From positions 1-46,423 of the forward strand of contig NZ_LNYE01000028.1 in assembly GCF_001467695.1 (NCBI RefSeq): a stretch of 46,423 bases of DNA, written 5' to 3'. Below are positions 21,351 to 30,706 of this stretch, one piece after another (the first letter of the stretch is position 1; each line of letters starts with the position of its first letter). The translations under genes and the position numbers were made by a program. The stretch comes from Legionella gratiana (lineage in GTDB: Bacteria; Pseudomonadota; Gammaproteobacteria; Legionellales; Legionellaceae). The notes under the pieces were generated by a model that did no database searches, had not been told where the DNA came from, and saw only the letters and a program-made list of their open reading frames with translations.

Positions 21351-22418
21351 ATGAGCAAGGATGCTGAGTTATCTAATTATTTATCCAGCGCGACATGTAA
21401 CATGGCCGTAGTTGCCTCCATGATTAAAGACGGAGCAAACCCTAATACAACTAACCAGAATGGCGATACATTGCTTCATCTTATTATTTATTCCAAAGGA
21501 TATGCACTGATTTCTACAGTACTGGGATTGCGCGTTAATGCTGAAAAACAAAACAAGTCAGGCTTGTCAGCTCTTCAATGTTTATTTATGCAGCAACCAA
21601 TTGATTTTGAAGCAGCGGCTTTACTCATTAATGCTGGTGCCAAACGTGACACCGTTGATGCTCAAGGTAATAACCTAGTACACCATGCTGTGTTTTCAAA
21701 TAACCTCAAAAATATCTGTAATGCAATAAAACTAGGAGTTAATGTTCAAAAGCCAAATTTTTCCGATCAGACTCCCCTGTTTAGTTTACTGAATCAAACA
21801 TCACCCGATTGGAATGCAATCGCACTCCTTGTTTTTGCTGCATCATGTCCATTGGTCAGAATGAACCGTTTTATCCTTCCGTACATCAAAAAGGAACATA
21901 TAATTGACACTGTGAACCAGAGTATTTTGTCAAAGGAATATATCGATCCTACAGCGATCGAATCGTTTGGAAAATATGACAATAACAAGGAACGTGTCTT
22001 ATGCTATATTCAATCATTACCCCCAGTAATGCAGAAAGTTCTGGTCAGCCAGGCTCTAGATAACCAAACACCACTAGGGGCTTTTTTTGCTGTCAAGCGG
22101 GGCTTTTTTAAACCTAGTATCTCATCAGGAACGTTGGCAACTCTATGGAAAATGAATAACGAGCTTAACAGAACAATCAATGCAACCCAGATAAAAATCG
22201 CTCAATCGGAACATTCGTCTCCCCCTCCTCCCTATCAACCTGCGTTTATGCCAATAGCAAGTGCACCACCTTTGGAGACAATTATCGGTAGTAACACTTT
22301 ATATAATCCCACTTTTTGGCCAACACCACCTATCAAAATCACCGGGGTGCAGGGTTTACCAATATCTATTAAAAACGGTGAGCCGGAAAATCCATATCAA
22401 AGAGTTGTATATCAATAA
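21351..22418 (+). CDS. Ankyrin-repeat protein with PPxY motif, candidate effector
   Basis: The 355-residue protein opens with four or five divergent ankyrin repeats over about residues 10-165; typical stretches are NQNGDTLLHLII, NKSGLSALQCLF and DAQGNNLVHHAV. A helical middle part is unassigned. The C-terminal tail is proline-rich and holds SSPPPPYQP (289-297), a PPxY motif of the kind bound by WW domains of Nedd4-type ubiquitin ligases in eukaryotes, and ASAPP (303-307). No signal peptide or membrane segment is present. An AGGGAG site precedes the ATG. Ankyrin proteins are frequent Dot/Icm effectors in Legionella; transfer to host cells is inference. Confidence 0.8.
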   Translation: MSKDAELSNYLSSATCNMAVVASMIKDGANPNTTNQNGDTLLHLIIYSKGYALISTVLGLRVNAEKQNKSGLSALQCLFMQQPIDFEAAALLINAGAKRDTVDAQGNNLVHHAVFSNNLKNICNAIKLGVNVQKPNFSDQTPLFSLLNQTSPDWNAIALLVFAASCPLVRMNRFILPYIKKEHIIDTVNQSILSKEYIDPTAIESFGKYDNNKERVLCYIQSLPPVMQKVLVSQALDNQTPLGAFFAVKRGFFKPSISSGTLATLWKMNNELNRTINATQIKIAQSEHSSPPPPYQPAFMPIASAPPLETIIGSNTLYNPTFWPTPPIKITGVQGLPISIKNGEPENPYQRVVYQ

Positions 22419-22439
22419 TTAACACTTATTGTATTCGTT

Positions 22440-22475
22440 CCGAGGGTATGCTTGCCTCTTGGCGATAAGTTTTAT
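22440..22475 (+). terminator. Weak terminator candidate after the ankyrin gene
   Basis: CCGAGGG (22440-22446) can pair with CCTCTTGG (about 22556-22562 minus 100, i.e. 22456-22462) with two G-U pairs, followed within ten bases by TTTTATTTT. The stem is short and the T-run is displaced. Confidence 0.25.
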
Positions 22476-22595
22476 TTTGCACAAGATGCGCCAAATACCG
22501 CCTTTCGATACATGAGGTGTGAACGCTTATCACTTATTAAACATGGATTACTCAATAGTGCCAAAGCTGTTGACACTATTGCGCGGATAGAGATT

Positions 22596-23780
22596 TTATA
22601 ATGCTTCAAATATTGCAGCAGCCCCCATACCAGTACCAATACACATAGTGACCATACCGTAACGACCTTTAGTTCGTCGTAAACCATGTAATAAAGTCGC
22701 TGTTCTGATTGCACCAGTAGCTCCTAGTGGATGACCCAAAGCAATAGCGCCACCCAAAGGATTTACTTTATCACGAGGAAGATCAAGTTCTTTGATCACA
22801 GCTAAAGCTTGAGCTGCAAAAGCCTCATTAAGTTCTATCCAGTCTAATTGATCTAAAGTAAGTCCTGCTCTTTTTAATGCAATAGGAATTGCTTCAATTG
22901 GTCCAATCCCCATAATTTCAGGAGGAACACCTGCTACAGCATAGCTTAACAATCGCCCCATAGGTTTTAACTTATAATAATGTAGGGCCTGCTCACTTGC
23001 TAATAAAGCAATACCTGCACCATCACTAGTCTGCGAGCTGTTTCCAGCGGTTACACTCCCTTTTGCAGCAAAAACAGGTTTTAACTTGGAAATCACATCA
23101 TATGAAGTATCTGCACGAGGTCCTTCATCTTCGCTCACCAGTTTTTTCTTGGTTAGGACAGTCGAGTTTTCTAAGTCAGCTTGTCTTGTCATGATTTCAA
23201 TAGGACTGATCTCTTCTTTAAAATCACCACGCTGTTGTGCTGCCACAGCTCTCTTATGACTTTCAGTAGCAAACTCATCTTGTTGCTCTCGCGAAATTTC
23301 CCAGCGCTTAGCCACATTTTCAGCGGTTATTCCCATACCATAAGCAATAGCTATATCTTCATTATTGAAAATAGCGGGATTCGCTGTATATTTATTTCCA
23401 CCTAGAGGTACCATTGACATACTTTCAACACCACCCGCAAGAGCCAAGTGTATATCACCACTGCGAATAGATTCTGCTGCTATAGAAATACTTTGTACAC
23501 CTGAGCAACAAAAGCGATTAATAGTCATCGCTGGAACTGATTGAGGTAAATCAGCCAGTAACGATGCAATACGGGCTACGTTCATACCTTGTTCCGCTTC
23601 TGGCATAGCACATCCTATAACCACATCCTCTATTTTTGACTTATCAACAGACGGATTACGCAGCATTACATTTCTTATAACATGTGCTAACAAATCATCA
23701 GGCAAAGTATGCTTAAATACACCACGAGGTGCTTTACCAACTGGAGTACGTAATGCATCAACTATGTATACATTAGTCAT
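22596..23780 (-). CDS. Acetyl-CoA C-acyltransferase (thiolase, FadA-like)
   Basis: This thiolase cleaves 3-ketoacyl-CoA with CoA in the last step of beta-oxidation. The 394 residues have nucleophile Cys91 in NRFCCSG, the GHPLGATGA histidine motif and the C-terminal cysteine in CIGTGMGAA. Length and motifs fit degradative thiolases rather than HMG-CoA synthases. It starts with a GGGAGA site 13 bases after the fused HAD/ECH gene, so the two form a FadBA-like pair. Degradative use is inferred from the neighbours. Confidence 0.93.
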   Translation of the reverse strand: MTNVYIVDALRTPVGKAPRGVFKHTLPDDLLAHVIRNVMLRNPSVDKSKIEDVVIGCAMPEAEQGMNVARIASLLADLPQSVPAMTINRFCCSGVQSISIAAESIRSGDIHLALAGGVESMSMVPLGGNKYTANPAIFNNEDIAIAYGMGITAENVAKRWEISREQQDEFATESHKRAVAAQQRGDFKEEISPIEIMTRQADLENSTVLTKKKLVSEDEGPRADTSYDVISKLKPVFAAKGSVTAGNSSQTSDGAGIALLASEQALHYYKLKPMGRLLSYAVAGVPPEIMGIGPIEAIPIALKRAGLTLDQLDWIELNEAFAAQALAVIKELDLPRDKVNPLGGAIALGHPLGATGAIRTATLLHGLRRTKGRYGMVTMCIGTGMGAAAIFEAL

Positions 23781-23793
23781 TTTTTAATCTCCC

Positions 23794-26160
23794 TTAATTA
23801 CGTAGTGGCTTGCCGGTCTCTAGTAAATGACTAATCCGTGCCTGCGTTAACGGTGTTGAAGCTAGATTAATAAAAGCTTCTCGCTCCAATTTAAGGATCC
23901 AGTTCTCATCAACAACTGTATCTTGATTGAGATTGCCACCACAAAGCACCGCTGCCAATTCTGTAGCTATAAAGTAGTCATGCTGAGAAATAAATCCGCC
24001 TTCTAGCCAGTTCACTAAACCTGCTTGCAATCGAGCTTTCCCCTCAATGCCAGCAATTCTAAACTGTCTTTTTAGAGGAGGAAGATAGTTCTTTGCATGC
24101 ATGGATTTTACTTGTTCTAGCGCTACATAAAGGACCTCACGTGCATGCATTATATAGCTATCGGTATCTCGCAAATATCCCATCTGTATTGCATTAGCGG
24201 CGGAACTCGCCACTTGTGCCGTAGCAATTTGCTGAAAGTAACTTTGAATCACTGACAATAAATCACCCTTAGGAACAAGACGTGCCGCACGCATTGCCAT
24301 TTCTTTACATCCGCCTCCAGCAGGAATTACCCCAACACCAAATTCAACCAAGCCAGGATAAGACTCAAAAGCGGCAACTACAGCATCACAATGCATCATT
24401 AATTCACAACCACCGCCTAGAGCACGTCCTCTTAAGGCCGCAACAACTGGGATAGAACTATATTTTAAGCGTAATGCCAAATGCTGAAATTGGGCAATCA
24501 TTGCCTCTAAATCTCGCATTTTATTGTCTTGAATTAATTTTAATACTCCCCGTAAATCAGCACCTGAGGAAAAGTTATTGATATCTTGTTGATGGATGAT
24601 CAAACCACGACATTGTTTTTCCGCCACTTCCAATGCTGCTTCTAACCCATCAAGTACCGATTGTCCCACCGTATTCGATTTGCTCTTAAAGTTCACTACA
24701 GCAACATCATCTTGTAAATGCCACAAGCAAACACCTTCATTTTCATAAAGTACAGGTTTAGGATGTGCCGATTCTTTAAGAACTTTATCGGGGAAAAATT
24801 GACGTTTATAAACAGGTAATTGACTTCTAGGTTGGTAATCGTTGAGTTGTGGTGAATAAGCACCTTTTTCAGTATAAAAATGACTAATTTCAAAAAGCCA
24901 TCCAGGCAAAGGTGCTGAACTAAGCGTTCTATTTTCTTTTATTTCCCGATAAATGTACTGCGTCATCGTTGCCAAATCAGCGAGTTGCCACGTTTCAAAA
25001 GGTCCTTGCATCCAACCAAATCCCCAACGTATTGCCAAATCCACGTCTCTCACGTTATCAGCAATTGAAGCAAGATGATAAGCACAATAATGAAATAGAT
25101 CCCTAAAACATGCAGCTAAAAATTGCGCTTGCTTGTCTTTCGAAGTAATCAGACTTTGCATGCGCGCAACTGGATCTTGATTACCCATAATTGCTTTTAA
25201 CTCATCACTCACAGCAGGCTCTGCCGGACGATAGCTTGCTAATTTCACATCATAAACTTCAATAAACTTACCGTTTTTTCTGTAAATACCTTGACCCGTT
25301 TTTTGTCCTAAATGTCCTTCTTTAATTAAACGAATAAGCCATTCTGGTAATTTAAAACTATGATGCCAAGGATCATCAGCTAATTGCTGTTGCATGGTAT
25401 TTATAACATGCTGCATGGTGTCTAAACCAACAACATCCATGGTGCGAAATGTCGCCGATTTAGGTCTACCTAATAAGGGACCAGTTAGCGCATCCACTTC
25501 ATCCAAACCCATATCCATAGCAAATGCATGATGCAAGGTTGTTAATAAAGAAAACACCCCGATACGATTCCCAATAAAATTAGGAGTATCTTTTGCTCTA
25601 ACCACTCCTTTACCCAAATAGCGAGTCATCCAAGTTTCTAAATGATTCACTAATTCTTCATCCGTGGTTTCTGCAGGAATAAGCTCTGCAAGATGCATGT
25701 AACGAGGGGGATTAAAGAAGTGAACCCCACAAAAGTTCTTTCTATGCTGCTCAGGCAAAACAGAACATAAGGTATTAATACTTAAACCCGAGGTATTACT
25801 CACAAGAATCGCATTTGCTCCTAGGTAAGAAGAAATTCGTTTATATAAATCTTCTTTCCAATCTAAACGTTCAGCAATAGCTTCAATAACTAAATCACAG
25901 GAAGACAAATCTGAAAGATGCTGGTCATAATTTCGTGCGTGCAATAAAGCAGCAGTTTGTGCTGTTGCAAGAGGATCAGGCTTTAGTTTCCCTAAATGAG
26001 TTATTGCTTTGTCAACAAAAGCATTTGGGCTTCCCTCTTTTGAGGCCAAATCAAAAAGTAAGGTTTCTACACCTGCATTCACTAAATGCGCAGCAATCTG
26101 TGCACCCATAACACCGGCTCCTAGAACTGCGGCTTTTTTTATAAAAAAAGGTCCCTGCAT
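23794..26160 (-). CDS. 3-hydroxyacyl-CoA dehydrogenase/enoyl-CoA hydratase fusion
   Basis: This bifunctional beta-oxidation enzyme hydrates enoyl-CoA and oxidises 3-hydroxyacyl-CoA with NAD. The ATG at 26160 follows GAGGA at good spacing and gives 788 residues; an upstream in-frame start at 26196 adds 12 unlikely residues. The dehydrogenase comes first (AAVLGAGVMGAQ near residue 12, HFFNPPRYMHLAELIP, then GNRIG and the HAD C-terminal domains). The crotonase part is last (RGRALGGGCELMMHCD and FGVGVIPAGGGCKEM). This order is the reverse of E. coli FadB and matches FadN-type proteins. It lies between ALDH7 and thiolase genes. Confidence 0.92.
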   Translation of the reverse strand: MQGPFFIKKAAVLGAGVMGAQIAAHLVNAGVETLLFDLASKEGSPNAFVDKAITHLGKLKPDPLATAQTAALLHARNYDQHLSDLSSCDLVIEAIAERLDWKEDLYKRISSYLGANAILVSNTSGLSINTLCSVLPEQHRKNFCGVHFFNPPRYMHLAELIPAETTDEELVNHLETWMTRYLGKGVVRAKDTPNFIGNRIGVFSLLTTLHHAFAMDMGLDEVDALTGPLLGRPKSATFRTMDVVGLDTMQHVINTMQQQLADDPWHHSFKLPEWLIRLIKEGHLGQKTGQGIYRKNGKFIEVYDVKLASYRPAEPAVSDELKAIMGNQDPVARMQSLITSKDKQAQFLAACFRDLFHYCAYHLASIADNVRDVDLAIRWGFGWMQGPFETWQLADLATMTQYIYREIKENRTLSSAPLPGWLFEISHFYTEKGAYSPQLNDYQPRSQLPVYKRQFFPDKVLKESAHPKPVLYENEGVCLWHLQDDVAVVNFKSKSNTVGQSVLDGLEAALEVAEKQCRGLIIHQQDINNFSSGADLRGVLKLIQDNKMRDLEAMIAQFQHLALRLKYSSIPVVAALRGRALGGGCELMMHCDAVVAAFESYPGLVEFGVGVIPAGGGCKEMAMRAARLVPKGDLLSVIQSYFQQIATAQVASSAANAIQMGYLRDTDSYIMHAREVLYVALEQVKSMHAKNYLPPLKRQFRIAGIEGKARLQAGLVNWLEGGFISQHDYFIATELAAVLCGGNLNQDTVVDENWILKLEREAFINLASTPLTQARISHLLETGKPLRN

Positions 26161-26182
26161 TCTTTTTTCCTCATTTATTTTA

Positions 26183-27703
26183 TCAAGACAAATCAAAACG
26201 AATACCTTGCGCTAAAGGCAACTCATTACCCCAGTTAATTGTATTGGTTTGTCGACGCATATATGCTTTCCAAGAGTCAGAACCCGATTCACGCCCCCCA
26301 CCAGTTTCTTTCTCGCCCCCAAATGCCCCGCCAATTTCAGCACCTGAAGTACCTATATTAATATTGGCAATCCCACAATCACTGCCCCAGGCGCTTAAAA
26401 AATGCTCCGCATTTTTCAAATTTTGAGTAAACATTGCTGAAGACAATCCTTGAGGAACATTATTTTGCAATGCAATTGCTTCATCTAAAGTTTGATAAGG
26501 CATTACATACAAGATAGGTGCAAATGTTTCTTCTTGCACAATATCCCAATGGTTTTTTACATCACATACCAGAGTAGGTTGCACAAAAAATCCCGGTTGA
26601 TGTAATGATTCTCCGCCAAATAGAATACGACCACCAACTGATTTAATACGGCCTATTGCTTGATTAAATTGTTCTACAGCTTGCTGATCAATAAGAGGTC
26701 CCATTAAATTGCGCTTATCTAAGGGATCACCAATTGTTATTTGCTCATAAGCGAAACGTAAACGCTCAATTACGTAATCATGCATAGAATGATGTACAAA
26801 TAAGCGTCGTGTAGAGGTACACCGTTGTCCTGCAGTACCTACTGCCCCAAAAACTATTGCTGGTATAGCCAAATGAAGATCCGCTGTTTCATCTAAAATA
26901 ATTGCATTATTGCCACCCAATTCAAGAATAGTCTTACCTAATCGAGCTGCCACTTTCGCTGCAACTTGTTTACCTACAGCTGTTGATCCGGTAAATGAAA
27001 TAAGTGGTATGCGAGTGTCATTAACCATAGTTTCGACAACATCGTGACTTTCAGGGATGATTAAGCTAAATATCTCAGGACAACCATTACGACTTAATAC
27101 TTCATTGCAAATATGTTGTACCGCTACAGCACATAAAGGTGTTTTTGCTGATGGTTTCCATAAAGTAACATTTCCACATATAGCAGCTAAAAAAGCATTC
27201 CAAGACCAAACAGCTACTGGAAAATTAAATGCTGAAATTACACCAACAATCCCATAGGGATGCCATTGTTCATACATTCTATGCTGAGGCCGTTCAGAGT
27301 GCATAGTATTCCCATACAGCATTCGTGACTGACCTACTGCAAAATCAGCTATATCAATCATTTCTTGAACTTCGCCGTCTCCTTCTTGCTTTGATTTTCC
27401 CATTTCCAAGGAAACTAAACTGCCTAATGCATCTTTATGTTCACGTAATGCTTGACCAATTTGCCTGATGATTTCACCTCGTTTCGGAGCTGGGACTTTT
27501 CTCCATTCATGCGCCGCATATTGCGCACGCGTCATCACTTCTTCATAATCGTCCATAGTACAGGTTGCGATTTCGGCAAGTTTTTCACCATTTGTAGGGT
27601 TAAAAGAAATTAATTGATGAGCATGAACCTGACTCTGCCATCCTTGACCACTAAAAGCTCCTGAATTAACTGCATGAATTTTTAAGTGTTTTAATATATC
27701 CAT
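26183..27703 (-). CDS. ALDH7-type aminoadipate-semialdehyde dehydrogenase
   Basis: This NAD-dependent aldehyde dehydrogenase resembles human antiquitin (ALDH7A1), which oxidises L-2-aminoadipate 6-semialdehyde in lysine breakdown. The 506 residues carry the catalytic Glu motif [10 protein letters not shown], the catalytic Cys in [14 protein letters not shown], and the ALDH7 C-terminal signature [19 protein letters not shown] followed by [12 protein letters not shown] and an end LPLAQGI. A GGAG site precedes the ATG. Adjacent upstream is a saccharopine-dehydrogenase-family gene that would make its substrate. Confidence 0.9.
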   Translation of the reverse strand: MDILKHLKIHAVNSGAFSGQGWQSQVHAHQLISFNPTNGEKLAEIATCTMDDYEEVMTRAQYAAHEWRKVPAPKRGEIIRQIGQALREHKDALGSLVSLEMGKSKQEGDGEVQEMIDIADFAVGQSRMLYGNTMHSERPQHRMYEQWHPYGIVGVISAFNFPVAVWSWNAFLAAICGNVTLWKPSAKTPLCAVAVQHICNEVLSRNGCPEIFSLIIPESHDVVETMVNDTRIPLISFTGSTAVGKQVAAKVAARLGKTILELGGNNAIILDETADLHLAIPAIVFGAVGTAGQRCTSTRRLFVHHSMHDYVIERLRFAYEQITIGDPLDKRNLMGPLIDQQAVEQFNQAIGRIKSVGGRILFGGESLHQPGFFVQPTLVCDVKNHWDIVQEETFAPILYVMPYQTLDEAIALQNNVPQGLSSAMFTQNLKNAEHFLSAWGSDCGIANINIGTSGAEIGGAFGGEKETGGGRESGSDSWKAYMRRQTNTINWGNELPLAQGIRFDLS

Positions 27704-27807
27704 TCATTATCTCCGAACTAATTCAAACTGTATCGTGTGACTCGATACGACCGCTGATGAGCAAACCATCTACTCACACTAACGGTCGTGGATAAGAACG
27801 CACGAGG

Positions 27808-28896
27808 TTATGCGTAATAGCGACCAAAACGATTTTCCAATACGGCAGATAATTGGAATTTTTCTTGTAAAACCAAACCTTTATATTCATTGGCTTGACC
27901 TAGTACTAAATCAACAACAGCACAAACGCCTGAAGCCGTACTCACTTGAATAGCAGACCATTCCAAACCACAAATTTCAGCAGGATAAATCTTCTTAACA
28001 TAATTTCTTTCTGTAAGTTCACCACGTTTGATTCCCTCTACAGAAACATAAACAATCACAATATCTTGATACGTTTTAGGAATAGCATTTTCTAAGATTC
28101 GCTTTAATGTAGGCCTGTCTTGATTTAAACATAAGTCATTCATTAATAAACGCATTTTTTGACAATGACCTGGATAACGCATGGTTTTATAATTCATGGT
28201 TTGCACTTTACCCGAATGCATTTCTGCCAAACTTCCAAGACCACCAGAAGTATTAAAGGCTTCATATTCACAACCATCAATTTGAATCGTTTCCAAACCT
28301 TCTAATGGAGCTAAAGTAACTGCTTTTCCATATTTAATGGCGTAACAAGGATTACCATATTCATTGATTACACCATCGGTAGACCAAGTCAATGAATATT
28401 GCAGCGCATTATTTGCATTCTGAGGAAGAGCACCTACACGTAATTTCACATGGTGAGACTCCTCAAATTCCTGCATTAAGCTATTAGCAGCAATACTAAT
28501 AAATCCAGGTGCTAAGCCACACTGAGGTACGAATGCAGTTTCTGCATCTAAAGCAATTGCTTTAACTGCTTCTGTAACAGCAGTATCTTCAGTAAGGTCA
28601 AAATAATGTGCTTTAGCTGCTCTTGCCGCCTCAGCAACATAGGTATTTAAAAAATAAGGAAGGCTTGATATAACAGCCACAATCCCATGCTTTTCCATAT
28701 AAGCTTGAGTAGACTCTATATCCTGAACATCTAAAGCCACAGTTTTGATTTTCGGTACTGCATCCAATAACCTTTTCACATCTGATCCATTAAAATCGAT
28801 ATCCACTAAATGGATCTGATAAGAGCCGCTTTCTGACAGTAAGCAAGCAATTAAACTACCAATTTTCCCTGCACCAGTAATCATTACGTTATACAT
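27808..28896 (-). CDS. Saccharopine dehydrogenase-family enzyme (lysine catabolism)
   Basis: The 362-residue protein has an N-terminal Rossmann fold (VMITGAGKIGSLIACLL) and the middle and C-terminal parts of the saccharopine dehydrogenase family (DLTEDTAVTEAV, PQCGLAPGFISIAA, NTSGGLGSL). Two roles fit. It may split saccharopine to glutamate and aminoadipate semialdehyde, or act as an L-lysine 6-dehydrogenase, an enzyme of the same family and similar length that makes the semialdehyde straight from lysine. The absence of a lysine-ketoglutarate reductase domain or gene nearby favours the second. The ALDH7 gene downstream uses the product either way. A GAGAGGG site precedes the start. Confidence 0.85.
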   Translation of the reverse strand: MYNVMITGAGKIGSLIACLLSESGSYQIHLVDIDFNGSDVKRLLDAVPKIKTVALDVQDIESTQAYMEKHGIVAVISSLPYFLNTYVAEAARAAKAHYFDLTEDTAVTEAVKAIALDAETAFVPQCGLAPGFISIAANSLMQEFEESHHVKLRVGALPQNANNALQYSLTWSTDGVINEYGNPCYAIKYGKAVTLAPLEGLETIQIDGCEYEAFNTSGGLGSLAEMHSGKVQTMNYKTMRYPGHCQKMRLLMNDLCLNQDRPTLKRILENAIPKTYQDIVIVYVSVEGIKRGELTERNYVKKIYPAEICGLEWSAIQVSTASGVCAVVDLVLGQANEYKGLVLQEKFQLSAVLENRFGRYYA

Positions 28897-29105
28897 TTAA
28901 TCCCTCTCCCATTATAAAACGCAATCATCCTACACAAATTCTCAAGGCTTTGGTAGTGTTCTCTATATCTAAATTGCATTGTTGCATTATATGGTGCACT
29001 ATTTTGTGATACATGTTATCGTTCGTTTTAAGAAAAGAATTTGCTAATTCTTGACCTAAATCCAGGACTCATTTATCTTATCATTTTATAATTTGTTGAT
29101 AACAT

Positions 29106-30641
29106 ATGAAGCAAACTGCTTTAGCGAATACCGCCACGCTTAATTCATCAATCCGTCTTGGCTATACTAAATATCTGTTTGTGTTTATAGCTGGAATATT
29201 ATCACCCTTCGGCTTTGCACCCTTTCACATTCCAGGCTTGACTCTGTTAAGTCTAGCTTCCCTCTATTTTAGCCTGAAAAATTGTTCTATAAAACAAAGC
29301 GCTTATCTAGGTTTTTTTTATGGATTAGGCTATTTTGGATTTGGAGTCTCCTGGGTCATTCTCAGTATTCATGATTATGGCCAATTAAATTATTTTGGCT
29401 CAGCGTTAGTTACATTAATTTTTATCATGTATCTCTCTCTCTTCCCCGCTCTTGTTGCCTATTTATTTAAGTTACTGGAGTTAAAACATCGAACGCTACT
29501 GTCCTTACTCTTATTTAGTACTTTATGGTGCTTAAGTGAATATTGTCGTTCTACCTTGTTTAGTGGATTTCCTTGGTTATTGGTAGGTACAACGCTCATT
29601 GATACACCGATTAAATACATTGCCCCTATTTTAGGAGTCTACGGATTAAGCTTAGTATGTGTTTTTATCGCTGCATTACTCACCTTAGCTGTCTCACCAA
29701 ACAATCCCAGACGTTATTCCTGCATCATTGTTTTGGTACTCATCATGATAAGCCCTATACTCTGTAAAAATATTTCCTGGTCACAAATAAAACAGGAACC
29801 CATTAGTGTCGGTGCAGTTCAGGCTAATTTATCCATGCGTGATAAATGGGATGAAGCTTTATTTTGGAACTTATTAAAATATTACGAGAATGCAATAAAT
29901 AAATTATTAGGAAAACAACTTATTATTTTGCCTGAATCTGCAATACCACTTCCTGCGAGTTACTTAGATAAATACTTACTCAAACTTAATAAAAAAGCCA
30001 CAAAAGCGAAGAGTGCATTAATGTTAGGTATACTCCAACCTACAAATGACAGTGAAACCCATTACTATAATTCCATCATTACTTTTGGTCAGGCAAAAGG
30101 AAAAAAATTCAAACGTCAACTCGTTCCTTTTGGGGAATACATACCTAAACCTCTAATTAAAATTTATCAATGGCTGAATTTACCTGAAGCAAATTTAGTC
30201 CCCGGAAAAAAGCAACAGCCTTTAATTAAAATTGCCAAACACCCAATTGCTAGTCTGATTTGTTATGAAATTGCCTACCCCAATATTTTACGGGAACAAA
30301 TGCCTAAAGCACAATGGATCGTTTCAATCAGCGATAATGGTTGGTTTGGACATTCGCTAGCAAGTTATCAGCAATTGCAAATGGCCCAACTCCTCTCCTT
30401 ACTGACTGGACGATATCAAGTAGTTGTTAATAATGATGGTTTATCTTCTATAATTGATTCTTATGGAACTATCGTAGAAAGCCTTCCACCATTCAGTGCC
30501 GGATTATTAGAAGGTACTATCTATCCAGCTGAAGGTTTTACTCCATGGATTATTTGGCATGAGTATCCTTCTTTCATTTTTTGTACTTTTTTTATATTTT
30601 TTATGCTTTTTATTCAACTTCGTCGCTTATTCCAGCAATAA
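29106..30641 (+). CDS. lnt: Apolipoprotein N-acyltransferase
   Basis: Lnt adds the third acyl chain to the N-terminal cysteine of lipoproteins in the inner membrane. The 511 residues match the E. coli length. Six to eight membrane helices cover residues 20-225 and the carbon-nitrogen hydrolase domain follows. The catalytic triad is visible as Glu in LPESAIP, Lys in the NKKATKAKSALMLGI to KRQLVPFGEY region, and Cys in SLICYEIAYPN. A TATAAT lies 14 bases before the ATG and no Shine-Dalgarno is seen, so the transcript may be nearly leaderless or have an upstream promoter. Confidence 0.95.
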   Translation: MKQTALANTATLNSSIRLGYTKYLFVFIAGILSPFGFAPFHIPGLTLLSLASLYFSLKNCSIKQSAYLGFFYGLGYFGFGVSWVILSIHDYGQLNYFGSALVTLIFIMYLSLFPALVAYLFKLLELKHRTLLSLLLFSTLWCLSEYCRSTLFSGFPWLLVGTTLIDTPIKYIAPILGVYGLSLVCVFIAALLTLAVSPNNPRRYSCIIVLVLIMISPILCKNISWSQIKQEPISVGAVQANLSMRDKWDEALFWNLLKYYENAINKLLGKQLIILPESAIPLPASYLDKYLLKLNKKATKAKSALMLGILQPTNDSETHYYNSIITFGQAKGKKFKRQLVPFGEYIPKPLIKIYQWLNLPEANLVPGKKQQPLIKIAKHPIASLICYEIAYPNILREQMPKAQWIVSISDNGWFGHSLASYQQLQMAQLLSLLTGRYQVVVNNDGLSSIIDSYGTIVESLPPFSAGLLEGTIYPAEGFTPWIIWHEYPSFIFCTFFIFFMLFIQLRRLFQQ

Positions 30642-30706
30642 TCTATTGCTGGCAGACCCAAGAGGAGTTATCCTTAGCGGTTTAGAGTCACTTAATAAAT
30701 TGGATC

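Noticed and set aside
22472..22714. An 80-residue minus-strand frame with a membrane-like segment
   Set aside because: It overlaps the 3' part of the thiolase gene in another frame and has no independent support; the hydrophobic look comes from the shadow frame.
27720..27800. Short inverted repeats between the ALDH7 and saccharopine-dehydrogenase-family genes (CGACCG with CGGTCG)
   Set aside because: The stem is only six bases with a long loop and no T-run, so neither a terminator nor an operator can be supported.
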